A stretch of 64,000 nt of DNA from Ignavibacteria bacterium (lineage in GTDB: Bacteria; Bacteroidota; Ignavibacteria; Tepidaquicellales; Tepidaquicellaceae): contig JADJAH010000013.1 in assembly GCA_016704345.1 (NCBI GenBank), forward strand, positions 186,001 through 250,000, written 5' to 3'. A model generated the notes under the pieces. That model saw only the letters and a program-made list of their open reading frames with translations, did not search any database and was not told the origin of the DNA. Of the stretch, positions 1 through 8,592 are shown piece by piece (the stretch's first letter is position 1; every line of letters starts with the position of its first letter). The position numbers and the translations under genes were made by a program.

Positions 1-1578
1 CCGCATTTTGATGAAGGCAGGAATATCTTTCTTGTTCACAACGGAATTATTGAAAACTACCTATCAATAAAAAAGAAGCTCTCATTGGAGGGCTTCAGTT
101 TTACAAGTGACACGGATTCTGAAATACTCACCAACCTCGTTGAATATCACTTCAGGCATAAAAACGATTTTGAAGTTGCTGTACGAATGGCTCTCACAGA
201 AGTTGAAGGCACTTATGGAATTGCCTGCATATGCAAAGCGGAACCTGACAAGATAATAGTTGCAAGAATGGGCAGTCCGCTTATGTTTGGAGTGGGGATT
301 GATGAGACCATCATATCATCTGATGCTGCCGCAATTGTTAATTACACGAAGAATGTGATCTACCTTGAAGACGGAGAATTTGCTGTAATAAGAAAAGGCG
401 GGTTTCAGCTTAAGACTATTAAGGATGAACACATCATGCGTGAAGCTCAGAGAATCGAATATGATCTGGCTGAAATAGAAAAGGGCGGTTTTGAACATTT
501 CATGCTAAAGGAAATTTGTGAGCAACCTGAGTCAATTCAAAATACTTATAGAGGAAGAATCAATTTTGATACGGGCCTGGTTAAACTCGGCGGCCTGGAA
601 ACGGTCAAAGACAAACTGCTTTCAGCAAAGAGGTTTATTATTACTGGTTGCGGTACTGCATGGCATGCAGGACTTGTAGGTGAATATATGCTTGAAAGAT
701 ATTGCCGAGTTCCTACAGAAGTCGAATACGCTTCAGAATTCAGATACAGACAGCCTATAATTAACAGCGATGACGTAGTTTTCGTAATAAGCCAAAGCGG
801 AGAAACAGCAGATTCGCTGGCAGCAATGAAGGAAGCAAAACGTTTGGGCGCTACAACTGTGGGCATTGTGAACGTGGTTGGAAGTACAATAGCCAGGGAA
901 GTGGATGCTGGCACATATATACACGCCGGTCCTGAAATCGGGGTTGCATCAACCAAGGCGTTTACAAGTCAGTTAATGTCGCTTGCTTTAATTACTCTGA
1001 TGATTGCGCAGAACAAAGGAACTATCAAAGAAAGAGAGCTTGATGAGATGCTAAGAGAGCTCAAAATGCTTCCCGACAAGATCAGACAGATAATTGAAAA
1101 ACATAAGGAGTATGAATTTGTAGCGGAAGAATTTAAAGACTCCAGAAATTTTCTTTATCTCGGAAGAGGTTTTAACTTTCCTGTAGCGCTTGAAGGTGCA
1201 TTGAAGCTGAAAGAGATATCTTACATACATGCTGAAGGATATCCGGCTGCTGAAATGAAGCACGGACCCATCGCACTTATAGATGAAAATATGCCGGTTG
1301 TTTTTATTGCTCCGAAGGACAGCACATATGACAAGATAATTTCAAACATTGAAGAGATCAAAGCGAGAAAAGGGAAGATCATTGCTTTAGCAAATGATGG
1401 AGACGAAGACATTAAAAGATATTCTGATTATATAATTCATGTTCCGAGAACTGCGCCGATTTTTGCGCCGATACTTAACAGCATTCCGCTGCAATTCTTG
1501 TCTTATTTTATAGCAACTGCACGAGGCTGTAATGTAGATCAGCCAAGAAATCTTGCAAAGAGTGTGACGGTGGAATAA
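1..1578 (+). CDS. glmS: Glutamine--fructose-6-phosphate aminotransferase (isomerizing), 5' truncated by window edge
   Basis: GlmS makes glucosamine-6-phosphate from fructose-6-phosphate and glutamine, the first step toward UDP-GlcNAc for peptidoglycan and surface glycans. The frame is open from base 1 (PHFDEGRNIFLVHNGIIENY), so the N-terminal catalytic Cys and roughly 70 residues lie outside the window. The end of the glutaminase domain is followed by two SIS sugar-isomerase domains: TGCGTAWHAG and SQSGETADSLAAM mark the first, and GRGFNFPVALEGALKLKE with EGYPAAEMKHGP marks the second. The C-terminus is the canonical QPRNLAKSVTVE, so the 3' end is intact. An internal TTG at base 85 could be mistaken for a start but lies inside the conserved glutaminase domain. 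A hairpin terminator follows 27 bp after the stop. Confidence 0.97.
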   Translation, partial: PHFDEGRNIFLVHNGIIENYLSIKKKLSLEGFSFTSDTDSEILTNLVEYHFRHKNDFEVAVRMALTEVEGTYGIACICKAEPDKIIVARMGSPLMFGVGIDETIISSDAAAIVNYTKNVIYLEDGEFAVIRKGGFQLKTIKDEHIMREAQRIEYDLAEIEKGGFEHFMLKEICEQPESIQNTYRGRINFDTGLVKLGGLETVKDKLLSAKRFIITGCGTAWHAGLVGEYMLERYCRVPTEVEYASEFRYRQPIINSDDVVFVISQSGETADSLAAMKEAKRLGATTVGIVNVVGSTIAREVDAGTYIHAGPEIGVASTKAFTSQLMSLALITLMIAQNKGTIKERELDEMLRELKMLPDKIRQIIEKHKEYEFVAEEFKDSRNFLYLGRGFNFPVALEGALKLKEISYIHAEGYPAAEMKHGPIALIDENMPVVFIAPKDSTYDKIISNIEEIKARKGKIIALANDGDEDIKRYSDYIIHVPRTAPIFAPILNSIPLQFLSYFIATARGCNVDQPRNLAKSVTVE

Positions 1579-1604
1579 TCGAGACTTAGAATTAATTGAT
1601 TCAC

Positions 1605-1643
1605 AAATATCCTGACGCCAATTTGGATTCAGGATATTTTTTT
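1605..1643 (+). terminator. Rho-independent terminator of glmS
   Basis: A perfect 11-bp stem (AAATATCCTGA pairing with TCAGGATATTT) encloses a 13-nt loop and runs into a T-tract, just after the glmS stop codon. Confidence 0.8.
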
Positions 1644-1828
1644 GCCGGATTCCAAATTAAAGAAGTTCTGATGGATTACAACTATTAATGTGAACTGCCA
1701 ACTTGTAAGAAATTCTTTGCCGGGATACTAAACGGAAAAAGTCATTGCCGTCCAAAACATTTTTCAACAACGAAAATTATATCGAATTTAAGCTGGAGCA
1801 TTAGGATTTTTTCGATTCGGAAAAACAA

Positions 1829-2026
1829 CCCGCCTTCGTATAATTGCCGTTAAAAAAATTGTGAGCAATGGCGTAGCAAGAATTTCTGTTTGACGAAGCC
1901 CGACAGTGCTCTTCTGTCGGGCGAGGAGTTAAATTCTTGCAGCCATTGCGAGCAATTTTTAGGCAATTATACGGCAGCGGGCGACTTTTCTTTGCCAAGC
2001 TTTCTTTTGGTCGTTCAAAAGAAAGC
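1829..2026. repeat. Long imperfect palindrome with nested hairpins in the glmS-atpD spacer
   Basis: The arm at about 1829-1885 is imperfectly inverted at about 1931-1983; both sides carry versions of CGTATAATTGCC, AAAATTG, GCAATGGC and CAAGAATT. At the centre is a perfect 9-bp hairpin (GCCCGACAG, 1898-1906, with CTGTCGGGC, 1914-1922). A second perfect 11-bp hairpin follows (GCTTTCTTTTG, 1999-2009, with CAAAAGAAAGC, 2016-2026). Short ORFs on both strands here have no recognisable protein character and are probably by-products of the palindrome. It could be a MITE-like or REP-like element, or a structured RNA. No transposase is nearby. Confidence 0.7.
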
Positions 2027-2129
2027 GGAAATGATTTTATTCTCTGTAAACGGTTCGAACTAATTGCATTTAAATTAAAACGTTTGGAACGGCAATGGGA
2101 AAAAGTCGAGCGGGATACAACAAAGTCCA

Positions 2130-2160
2130 TTTGAAGTAAGATATGATTTTGCTATCTTTG
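2130..2160 (+). promoter_or_regulatory. Bacteroidetes-type promoter upstream of atpD
   Basis: TTTG at 2130-2133 and TATCTTTG at 2153-2160 are separated by 19 bp. This matches the known Bacteroidetes primary-sigma consensus TTTG-N19-TAnnTTTG. Transcription would begin about 30 bp before the atpD ATG at 2197. Confidence 0.6.
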
Positions 2161-2196
2161 ACGACTTTTAATACAATTCAAAATCATCACATATCA

Positions 2197-3616
2197 ATGC
2201 CGGAAAACGTAATCAACAAGGGTAAGATTGTTCAAATAATCGGACCCGTGCTCGATATTGATTTTAGCGGGGGTAGTCTCCCGGCAATTAACAGCGCTAT
2301 AACGATCTTACGTAAAAATACTGAAGGAAAAGAAGAGAGTCTTATAACTGAAGTTCAGCAACATCTTGGAGAGTCAAGAGTAAGAACAGTTGCTATGGAT
2401 TCGACAGATGGGCTTGTTAGAGGTATGGAAGCAGTTGATACCGGTGAGCCAATTACAATTCCGGTTGGTCCGGAAGTGCTTGGAAGACTAATCAATGTTA
2501 CCGGTGGACCAATTGACGGCAAGGGTGAGATAAACGCTCAGTTAAAGTATCCGATCCACAGACCTGCTCCCTTGTTCAAAGACCTTTCTACCAAGAAGGA
2601 AATGTTTGAAACAGGAATCAAAGTTATCGATCTTCTTGAACCATATACTAAGGGTGGAAAGACAGGACTCTTTGGAGGTGCGGGTGTTGGTAAGACTGTT
2701 ATCATACAGGAGTTGATCCATAACATTGCCAAGCACCACGGCGGTTATTCCGTATTTGCAGGTGTGGGTGAAAGAACCAAGAGAAGGAAATGATCTCTAT
2801 CTTGAAATGGAAGAATCCGGAGTATTGAAGAACACCGCGCTTGTGTTCGGACAGATGAATGAACCTCCCGGAGCAAGACAAAGAGTAGGATTGACAGGAC
2901 TTGCTATTTCCGAGTATTTCAGAGATCAGGGAAAAGACGTTCTGTTGTTCATTGACAATATTTTCAGATTCACTCAGGCAGGTTCGGAAGTTTCTGCGTT
3001 GTTAGGCAGAATGCCTTCGGCGGTAGGTTATCAACCGACACTTGCTTCCGAGATGGGTGCGTTGCAGGAAAGAATTACTTCTACAAAAACCGGTTCGATC
3101 ACATCAATTCAGGCGATCTATGTTCCTGCTGACGACTACACTGATCCTGCGCCGGCAACAACATTTGCTCACCTTGATGCAACTACAGAACTTTCAAGAA
3201 AGATCTCTGAGCTGGGAATTTATCCGGCAGTAGATCCGCTTACATCAACATCCAGAATTCTTGATCCTTTAGTTGTTGGTGAAGAACATTATAATGTAGC
3301 TCAGGGTGTAAAGAAGATTCTTCAAACATACAAAGATCTTCAGGATATTATTAACATTCTTGGTATCGATGAGTTATCAGATGAAGACAAGCTGACAGTG
3401 TCAAGAGCAAGAAAGATACAGAAGTTTCTTTCACAACCGTTCTTCGTTGCTGAGCAGTTTACAAATCTTCCCGGAAAGTATGTTAAACTTGAGGATACGA
3501 TAAAGGGCTTCAAGGGAATCATCAACGGTGAATATGATGAACTTCCCGAAAATGCATTCTATTTGGTTGGTACAATTGAAGAAGCAGTTGAGAAAGCAAA
3601 GAAGCTTTCAGAATAA
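2197..3616 (+). CDS. atpD: ATP synthase F1 subunit beta (one-base frameshift)
   Basis: AtpD is the catalytic subunit of the F1Fo ATP synthase. The ATG at 2197 (MPENVINKGKIVQIIGPVLD) gives the usual N-terminus; an in-frame upstream start at 2143 would overlap the promoter. The Walker A motif GGAGVGKT lies near residue 160. The frame breaks after GVGERT: one extra A in the AA at 2779-2780 gives a stop at 2793. Removing it restores GVGERTREGNDLYLEMEESG, and the second reading frame (2726-3616) runs through LLFIDNIFRFTQAGSEVSALLGR and the DDYTDPAPATTF segment to the end. The corrected length is 472 residues, normal for the family. Because the protein is essential, a sequencing error is more likely than a pseudogene. 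atpC follows after 16 bp; the other ATP synthase genes are not here. Confidence 0.95.
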
Positions 3617-3632
3617 ATAACAGAACAGAGAA

Positions 3633-4043
3633 TTGGAAAAGAGTTTCAGTTTAGAAATAATAAGTCCGGTAAGTACAGTGTTTGAAGGAGAAGTTGAATC
3701 AGTCACTATTCCCGGCACAGTTGGCAGTTTTCAGGTACTTAAGAATCACGCTCCGTTGATAGCATCGTTTGAAGTGGGAAAGATCAGAATTGAACAGGGA
3801 CAGAATAGTATTGAGTATTCAACAGGCGGCGGAATTTTTGAAGTTAAGAAGAACAAAGCAATTGTTCTTGCAGAATCTGTCGAAACGAAAGATCAGATAG
3901 ATGTTGACAGAGCTAACAGGGCAAAACTCAGAGCCGAGCATATTCTGGAAACGTCGGGTTCCACCTTTGATGAGAAGGATGAGGCAAGGCATGCTTTGCA
4001 GAGAGCGGTCAACAGGTTAAAGATAGCTCAACGAAACAAATAA
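3633..4043 (+). CDS. atpC: ATP synthase F1 subunit epsilon
   Basis: Epsilon sits in the central stalk, couples rotation to F1 and can inhibit ATP hydrolysis. The 136-residue product opens with FSLEIISPVSTVFEGEVESV and the GTVGSFQVLKNHAPLIASF segment typical of the N-terminal beta-sandwich. A C-terminal helical hairpin follows (ANRAKLRAEHILE and the RHALQRAVNRLKIA stretch). The start is TTG at 3633; no ATG fits the conserved N-terminus and the Shine-Dalgarno sequence is weak. It lies 16 bp after atpD, so the two are almost certainly co-transcribed. An isolated atpDC pair is common in Bacteroidetes and Chlorobi. tRNA-Lys follows 13 bp later. Confidence 0.93.
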   Translation: MEKSFSLEIISPVSTVFEGEVESVTIPGTVGSFQVLKNHAPLIASFEVGKIRIEQGQNSIEYSTGGGIFEVKKNKAIVLAESVETKDQIDVDRANRAKLRAEHILETSGSTFDEKDEARHALQRAVNRLKIAQRNK

Positions 4044-4056
4044 TAGTAACAGGTAA

Positions 4057-4128
4057 GGGACCGTAGCTCAGTGGTAGAGCATCTGCCTTTTAAGTAGAGG
4101 GTCGGTGGTTCGAAACCACCCGGTCTCA
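4057..4128 (+). tRNA. tRNA-Lys (TTT)
   Basis: A complete cloverleaf is visible: acceptor GGGACCG/CGGTCTC with one G-U pair, D-arm GCTC-AGTGGTA-GAGC, anticodon arm TCTGC-CTTTTAA-GTAGA with anticodon TTT, variable loop GGGTC, T-arm GGTGG-TTCGAAA-CCACC and discriminator A. CCA is not encoded. Confidence 0.97.
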
Positions 4129-4134
4129 CGATCG

Positions 4135-4167
4135 AAAAGCCGCAGGCAAAAAGCCTGCGGCTTTTTT
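4135..4167 (+). terminator. Rho-independent terminator after tRNA-Lys
   Basis: A strong GC-rich stem (AAAGCCGCAGGC pairing with GCCTGCGGCTTT) with a five-A loop is followed by a T-tract. It ends the atpDC-tRNA-Lys unit. Confidence 0.9.
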
Positions 4168-4328
4168 AATTTGCAATTTAATCCTGATATTCCTGCACCC
4201 GAAATGAACTTGAAAAGCAAATTGCCGAAGAAGATTTCATTTAATTAAACGATTTTGGAAAATTTATCCTTTATTGAGATTCCGGATGAAACTAAAGTTA
4301 ATGAGGGATAAAATTACTTTTAAGCTGT

Positions 4329-4383
4329 TAAGTAAACTTAAAATTTCATAACTTTACTTTCCACACATAAAGTAAACTTAAAG
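4329..4383 (+). promoter_or_regulatory. Two 13-bp operator-like repeats upstream of the fic gene
   Basis: AAGTAAACTTAAA occurs at 4330-4342 and again at 4370-4382, exactly 40 bp apart (about four helical turns). Each copy holds a dyad (AAGT-AA-ACTT), extended to TTAAGT-AA-ACTTAA in the first. The second copy ends 32 bp before the fic ATG. Proteins of this Fic type often carry a C-terminal winged helix, so autoregulation is an inference. Confidence 0.5.
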
Positions 4384-4414
4384 AGCTCAAGTTGAATTTT
4401 TAATTGAGTCAACA

Positions 4415-5545
4415 ATGAAGATTGAGGATTATATATCGGGGCATTACGAACAAGGTTACAGATACAAGTATTTTGTTCCATCAAAGATCAATCACGGTTG
4501 GACCTGGGAAGATTCTTCGTTGTCTGTATTGCTTGAAAAGGCTTCACTCAAGCTGGGTGAATTGAATTCACTTGCAGGGTTTGTGCCGAGCATAGACCTT
4601 TTCATTCATCTGCATGTAACAAAAGAGTCTGTAATCTCAAGCAGAATTGAAGGCACAAAGACAGAAATTGACGAAGCTCTCTTTCCCGAAGATGAAATAC
4701 TTCCTGAACACAGGCATGATTACAATGAAGTGAAGAATTATATAAAGGCACTGAACGCTTCAGTTGAACGGCTGAAAACTTTGCCTCTATCAACTCCCTT
4801 GCTTAATGAAGCTCATGAAATATTGCTGGCGGGTGTAAGAGGTGAGAGCAGGCAGCCGGGCGAATTAAGAAGGAGCCAGAACTGGATAGGTGGAACATCA
4901 CTTTCCGATGCGGTATTCATTCCGCCGTCTCATGAACTGATAGGCGGATTGATGGGTGATCTTGAGAATTTTATACGTAACAATTCTCTGAACATTCCTC
5001 AGTTGATAAGGATTGCCATGGCACACTATCAGTTTGAGACCATACATCCTTATCTTGACGGAAACGGAAGGATCGGAAGACTCATGATTACGCTCTTCCT
5101 TGTTGAGAAGAGATTACTTGATAAGCCATTGCTTTACCTTTCATATTTTTTTGAGAAGAACAGGAATCTTTATTATGATAATCTGACAAGGACAAGAACC
5201 GCGAATGATTTGATCCAATGGGTTAAATATTTTTTAACTGGCATTGAACAGGTTTCCGTGCAAAGCATAGATACGTTGAAGAGTATTTTGAATCTGAAAG
5301 ATGAGATTGACAAGGAGACAGTCTCCTGGAAAAGAAGAAGCTTATCCGCCCGCATCTTGTCAGACCATTTGTTTCAAAACCCAGTAATAAAAATAAAAGA
5401 TGTGCAGAGAGTCTGCGACCTTTCAGTAAAGGCATCTGGTGATCTTGTGAAAGCATTTGTGGAGAAGAAACTTCTGGCTGAAGTAACCGGACAAACCCGT
5501 TATCAGATCTTTACATTTAAACCTTATCTGGATTTGTTCAGGTGA
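4415..5545 (+). CDS. Fic-family protein adenylyltransferase (AMPylator) with N-terminal inhibitory motif
   Basis: Fic enzymes transfer AMP from ATP to hydroxyl side chains of target proteins. The core motif HPYLDGNGRIGR lies at residues 211-222 and matches HPFxDGNGRxxR, including the catalytic His and phosphate-binding residues. An N-terminal inhibitory helix motif (SSRIEG, residues 75-80; consensus S/TxxxEG/N) marks a class II enzyme whose Glu blocks productive ATP binding. The N-terminal domain (about residues 1-100) has the Trp-rich, SRIEGT-bearing form seen in housekeeping Fic proteins. The C-terminal 80 residues look like a winged-helix domain (VIKIKDVQRVCDLSVKASG). The gene stands alone, has its own terminator upstream and is preceded by two palindromic repeats. 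The target is unknown. It is intact at 376 residues. Confidence 0.92.
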   Translation: MKIEDYISGHYEQGYRYKYFVPSKINHGWTWEDSSLSVLLEKASLKLGELNSLAGFVPSIDLFIHLHVTKESVISSRIEGTKTEIDEALFPEDEILPEHRHDYNEVKNYIKALNASVERLKTLPLSTPLLNEAHEILLAGVRGESRQPGELRRSQNWIGGTSLSDAVFIPPSHELIGGLMGDLENFIRNNSLNIPQLIRIAMAHYQFETIHPYLDGNGRIGRLMITLFLVEKRLLDKPLLYLSYFFEKNRNLYYDNLTRTRTANDLIQWVKYFLTGIEQVSVQSIDTLKSILNLKDEIDKETVSWKRRSLSARILSDHLFQNPVIKIKDVQRVCDLSVKASGDLVKAFVEKKLLAEVTGQTRYQIFTFKPYLDLFR

Positions 5546-5584
5546 TGGGGGGAAATTAATTTCAGACGAAGACTGACGCAACTT

Positions 5585-5766
5585 ATAACATTCCCTAAAG
5601 TATCTTGTAGAATCTCAAAAATGTCTGAATCAGGATTTACAGAATTTGAAGATTTTCAAGATTGAGACATTTGCTTCAATAACATTCCCTAAAGTATCTT
5701 GTAGAATCTCAAAAATGTCTGAATCAGGATTTACAGAATTTAAGGATTGTCAGGATTGAGACATTT
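5585..5766. repeat. 94-bp direct tandem duplication
   Basis: Two copies, 5585-5672 and 5679-5766, start 94 bp apart and are identical over the first 66 bases, then diverge slightly. Each contains the GAATCAGGATTTACAGAATT type of sequence seen dispersed in Bacteroidetes-group genomes. No ORF crosses them. Confidence 0.85.
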
Positions 5767-5849
5767 ATTTAATTCAATTTCCGATAATTATATTGAACAC
5801 TGTTTAATCATACGAATACTTCATTCAGACAACTGCATTTAGGCCAACT

Positions 5850-6370
5850 CGTCAAATTGCCGAAAGACCAAGTAAATCTGCCGGAAGACCAGGTCTATCA
5901 TTCGGAAAACTAAGTCAGTTTTTCGAAAGACCAAGTCAAGCTGTCGGAAGACTAAGTCAGTTTTTCGGAAGATCAAGGAAAGTTGTCGAAATACGAAGTA
6001 AGGTTGTCGTAAAAGCGAAGGAGGCGGCAGACTCACAAGCGTCTCGGCAAACAACCGAAAGGGGAATGCGAAGTAAGGTTGTCGTAAAGCGAAGTCAGCT
6101 AGTCGGAAGACGAAGTCAGCTTGTCAGAAGACGAAATCAGATTATCGGAAGACGAAGTAAGGTTGTCGTAAAGCGAAGTCAGATTGTCGGAAGACCAAGT
6201 CATTTTGTCGGAAAGCCAAGTCAGGTTATCGGAAGACGAAGTCAGGTTGTCGGAAGCGAATTCGAACGAGTAAGTTGTCGGAAGACCAAGTCAGGTTATC
6301 GGAAGACGAAGTAAGATTGTCGGAAGACCAGGTCAGGTTATCGGAAGACGAAGTACGATTGTCGGAAGTC
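5850..6370. repeat. 21-bp minisatellite, about 21 degenerate units
   Basis: Units of 21 bp with a consensus near ACGAAGTCAGGTTGTCGGAAG run from about 5850 to 6370. They are interrupted by about 50 bp of unrelated sequence near 6018-6070 and by a shorter break near 6256. Because 21 is a multiple of three, reading frames through the array stay open on both strands and translate into seven-residue repeats (RSQVVGR forward, LVFRQLD reverse). These look like artefacts: there is no plausible start, ribosome binding site or neighbouring gene. Confidence 0.85.
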
Positions 6371-6917
6371 CGAATCAAGTCTTTGGTTCACGGCTTTGAG
6401 ACGTAATAACTCCGGGGCAGTCAAACGGAAGAATTATTTGAGCAACGTAGAATTGAGATCAATGGGACAAGCAAGAAGTTGATTCAGGCAATTGATGAAT
6501 TTACCGGAGCGAATTTGCAGGGCAAGAATAGTAAATCAGCTTAGAACTGCCGTCGCATCTTTTTAGGTTCCGTATTGCGCAAGCATTCATTCCATATCGG
6601 AGCAATTGATGAGTGCTGAAAAAAAAACTTTTGCATGCACGGGAACTCTTGGGAACTGAATTGAAAAACTTGGAATTTAAATATATCAAACACCGGGAGT
6701 AATGAACCGGGGAGATGAAACAAGACGCTGAACAAGGGAACAAGGCAACAAGGAGGCAAGACTAAGTATAGCAATCATGTTCATTGGAATCACCAAATAG
6801 TCACGAGATAAGTGCTAATCCGGATAGCACGACTTAAATAAACAACCCTAAACTAAACGCGGCTTTAGCCGAAGAAAGGGACAACGTCATGAGAAGGCAT
6901 CAAAGAACAAGTACCTG
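6371..6917. other. Gene-poor spacer with a possible coding remnant
   Basis: An open frame at 6410-6544 (plus) reads TEELFEQRRIEINGTSKKL and on to a TAG, looking helical and protein-like, but has no start codon and is preceded by two stops. It may be the 3' remnant of a lost gene. The rest (6545-6917) holds AACAAGG-type short repeats near 6730-6755 and nothing else I can support. Confidence 0.35.
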
Positions 6918-7575
6918 ATGCTCGATGCAGTTGCAAGTTATTTGAGAGGCAATCAATCCGTTACAGCAAATATCCCGGTGATTGCCGAAAATACGGCAAG
7001 ACTGATCTCGATTCAGGACACCATACGCAGTTTTGAAGAACTGCAATCAAGCGCCGCCAGAGTGGCAGTGGCGAAGAAAGCAGAGGCAAGGCAGAAAGCA
7101 CAGTATGCCGGGCGCTTTGCGGGAAACTCTACAGCCTGGGTATTCAAACAGCAGTACGGAACTCATAAGTAAATACGAAGTAACAATCTCTGAATTCAGA
7201 GAAGACCGTGATGTGATACTCACAACAAAGCTGCTTTCCATGAAAGACGATGTACGGGATAATCTCGACGCACTTGGGCAGCATGGAGTTACCCGGGAAA
7301 CTTACGAAGAATTTTCAGACATCGTTGATAAATACGTAACAGCAGTTGGCAAGAGAGAATCATCATACGCCGAGCGCAGTGCAGCATTGAAATCAATTGA
7401 CGCTCTCTTTAATGATGCGTCTTTGGTTCTTAAAACACTCGACAAGCTCGTTGAAGAATACCGCGTAAAGAACCCGAACTTCTTTAACGGCTACAAGAGT
7501 GTGAGAGGTATCCGGGATCTCGGTCACAGATTTAAAACAGTTCCTGAGGCAACTCAACAACCGAATCAACAATGA
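6918..7575 (+). CDS. Hypothetical helical protein (frameshifted)
   Basis: Two overlapping frames, 6918-7172 and 7033-7575, join into one protein of about 218 residues if one surplus base between about 7090 and 7170 is removed. The first frame gives MLDAVASYLRGNQSVTANIP and a long Ala/Arg-rich helix; the second gives DDVRDNLDALGQHGVTRETY and ends with NFFNGYKSVRGIRDLGHRF. The overall look (helical; short-chain Leu/Lys/Glu heptads; a final F-Y-R pattern) recalls a family of uncharacterised Bacteroidetes proteins of about 215 residues. No signal peptide or catalytic motif is visible, and I cannot assign a function. The true start may be slightly upstream (KNKYLMLDAVA is in frame), with a second indel near the ATG at 6889. 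A terminator follows 28 bp after the stop. Confidence 0.6.
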
Positions 7576-7603
7576 CAAAACACATACAATTCTCAAAACC
7601 ATG

Positions 7604-7636
7604 ACAGCCGGGCAGAAATGTCCGGCTGTGCTGTTT
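7604..7636 (+). terminator. Rho-independent terminator
   Basis: The stem ACAGCCGG/CCGGCTGT extends inward through GCA/TGT to a GAAA tetraloop and is followed by TGCTGTTTT. Confidence 0.75.
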
Positions 7637-7682
7637 TATACCCACCTCTAATTCCTCCAAGGAGAGAAACTACACTCGGGTT

Positions 7683-8570
7683 CTAGCTCTTCGCAAACAG
7701 CTTTCTAATCCTCTTCGTCAGCGGATGCAGAAATATGAGTATAGCTCTTATCCAGTCAGGATGCTGGTCTTCAAGCTTTGCGTCAAAATCCCATTCACTT
7801 TGCACTATCAATTCTTTCATGACTTCGGGATGCGTCTCCGTGAATCTTTGTAAGTTTCCTAAATCATCATAATTTTTATACTGAGCCATGTTTTGATCAG
7901 CAATTTCGCCCTTTGTATAAAGTAATTCGAAATCCTTCCTCTTTTTTAAAAGTTTATCAGGCGGCCTTACCCAACCGTAATGATATATTTTGGCATCAAT
8001 ATCTTTCATTGAAATTTTGCTACCATCCCTGTGCCTGAAATCCATCGCATCTCCCCATGAAACAATGTCATCAGAGTTCTTGATTATCCTTACTTCCCTT
8101 ATGTACCAGTTCCTGTAGTTGTCTTGTATATAATCATAACTGCCGTAAAAATGCTCGTACTTAAATCTAAGCCCTTCAACTTTATCTTCATTACAATATT
8201 TAACCATCGATGATCTTACTGCATCAAAATATTTCTCATGAAGAACTTCATCAGCCTGAATATAGAAACACCAATCACCCGTGCACTTGTCAAGAGCCCT
8301 GTTTGTTTCAACTGACAGGACCTGCCCTCCATTAAGCGACATATCCCAATCACTTTCAAAGATCATTAGCTTTTCATCGCCAATACTCCGGATGACATCA
8401 AGCGTCTCATCATCTGACTTGCCGACATTTATTATGAATTCATCGCAAAGCGGAAGGATAGATAAAATGGCTTCTCTGAATGGATAACCGTATTTGATCC
8501 CGTTTCTAACTATGGAAAATCCCGATACTTTCAGATTTGTTCTCCCTGTTAAAAAATCAATTAAATTCAA
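7683..8570 (-). CDS. GT2-like glycosyltransferase
   Basis: The 295-residue protein matches a Bacteroidetes glycosyltransferase group whose N-terminus reads KVSGFSIVRNGIKYGYPFRE. It has a GT-A nucleotide-sugar region (SILPLCDEFIINVGKSDDETL), a DWCFYIQADEVLHEKY segment containing the metal-binding acidic motif, and a Trp/Tyr-rich C-terminal half (YHYGWVRPPDKLLKKRKDFE). There is no signal peptide or membrane segment, so it probably acts at the inner face of the membrane on lipid-linked glycans; acceptor and sugar are unknown. The start is TTG at 8570; a CTG at the KVSGF segment is a possible alternative. It stands alone, between a convergent terminator and a repeat region. Confidence 0.75.
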   Translation of the reverse strand: MNLIDFLTGRTNLKVSGFSIVRNGIKYGYPFREAILSILPLCDEFIINVGKSDDETLDVIRSIGDEKLMIFESDWDMSLNGGQVLSVETNRALDKCTGDWCFYIQADEVLHEKYFDAVRSSMVKYCNEDKVEGLRFKYEHFYGSYDYIQDNYRNWYIREVRIIKNSDDIVSWGDAMDFRHRDGSKISMKDIDAKIYHYGWVRPPDKLLKKRKDFELLYTKGEIADQNMAQYKNYDDLGNLQRFTETHPEVMKELIVQSEWDFDAKLEDQHPDWIRAILIFLHPLTKRIRKLFAKS

Positions 8571-8592
8571 AGACTTCTTCGTTTCAATATTG

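Noticed and set aside
1801..2134. Short ORFs on both strands between glmS and atpD
   Set aside because: They cross the long palindrome and the promoter, and show no domain or natural composition.
2726..3616. Second, separate ATP synthase beta gene
   Set aside because: It continues the first frame after a single extra A and together they make one normal-length protein.
5839..6054. Minus-strand ORF with LVFRQLD-type repeats as a repeat protein
   Set aside because: It lies wholly within the 21-bp minisatellite; the open frame follows from the 7-codon period and there is no plausible start region.
6066..6314. Plus-strand ORF with RSQVVGR-type repeats as a basic repeat protein
   Set aside because: Same cause: the array keeps frames open on both strands, so coding is not needed to explain it.
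5839..6370. CRISPR array
   Set aside because: Units are 21 bp and contiguous with no unique spacers, and no cas genes are present.
6371..6917. Insertion sequence remnant
   Set aside because: No transposase motif, terminal inverted repeats or target duplication could be found.
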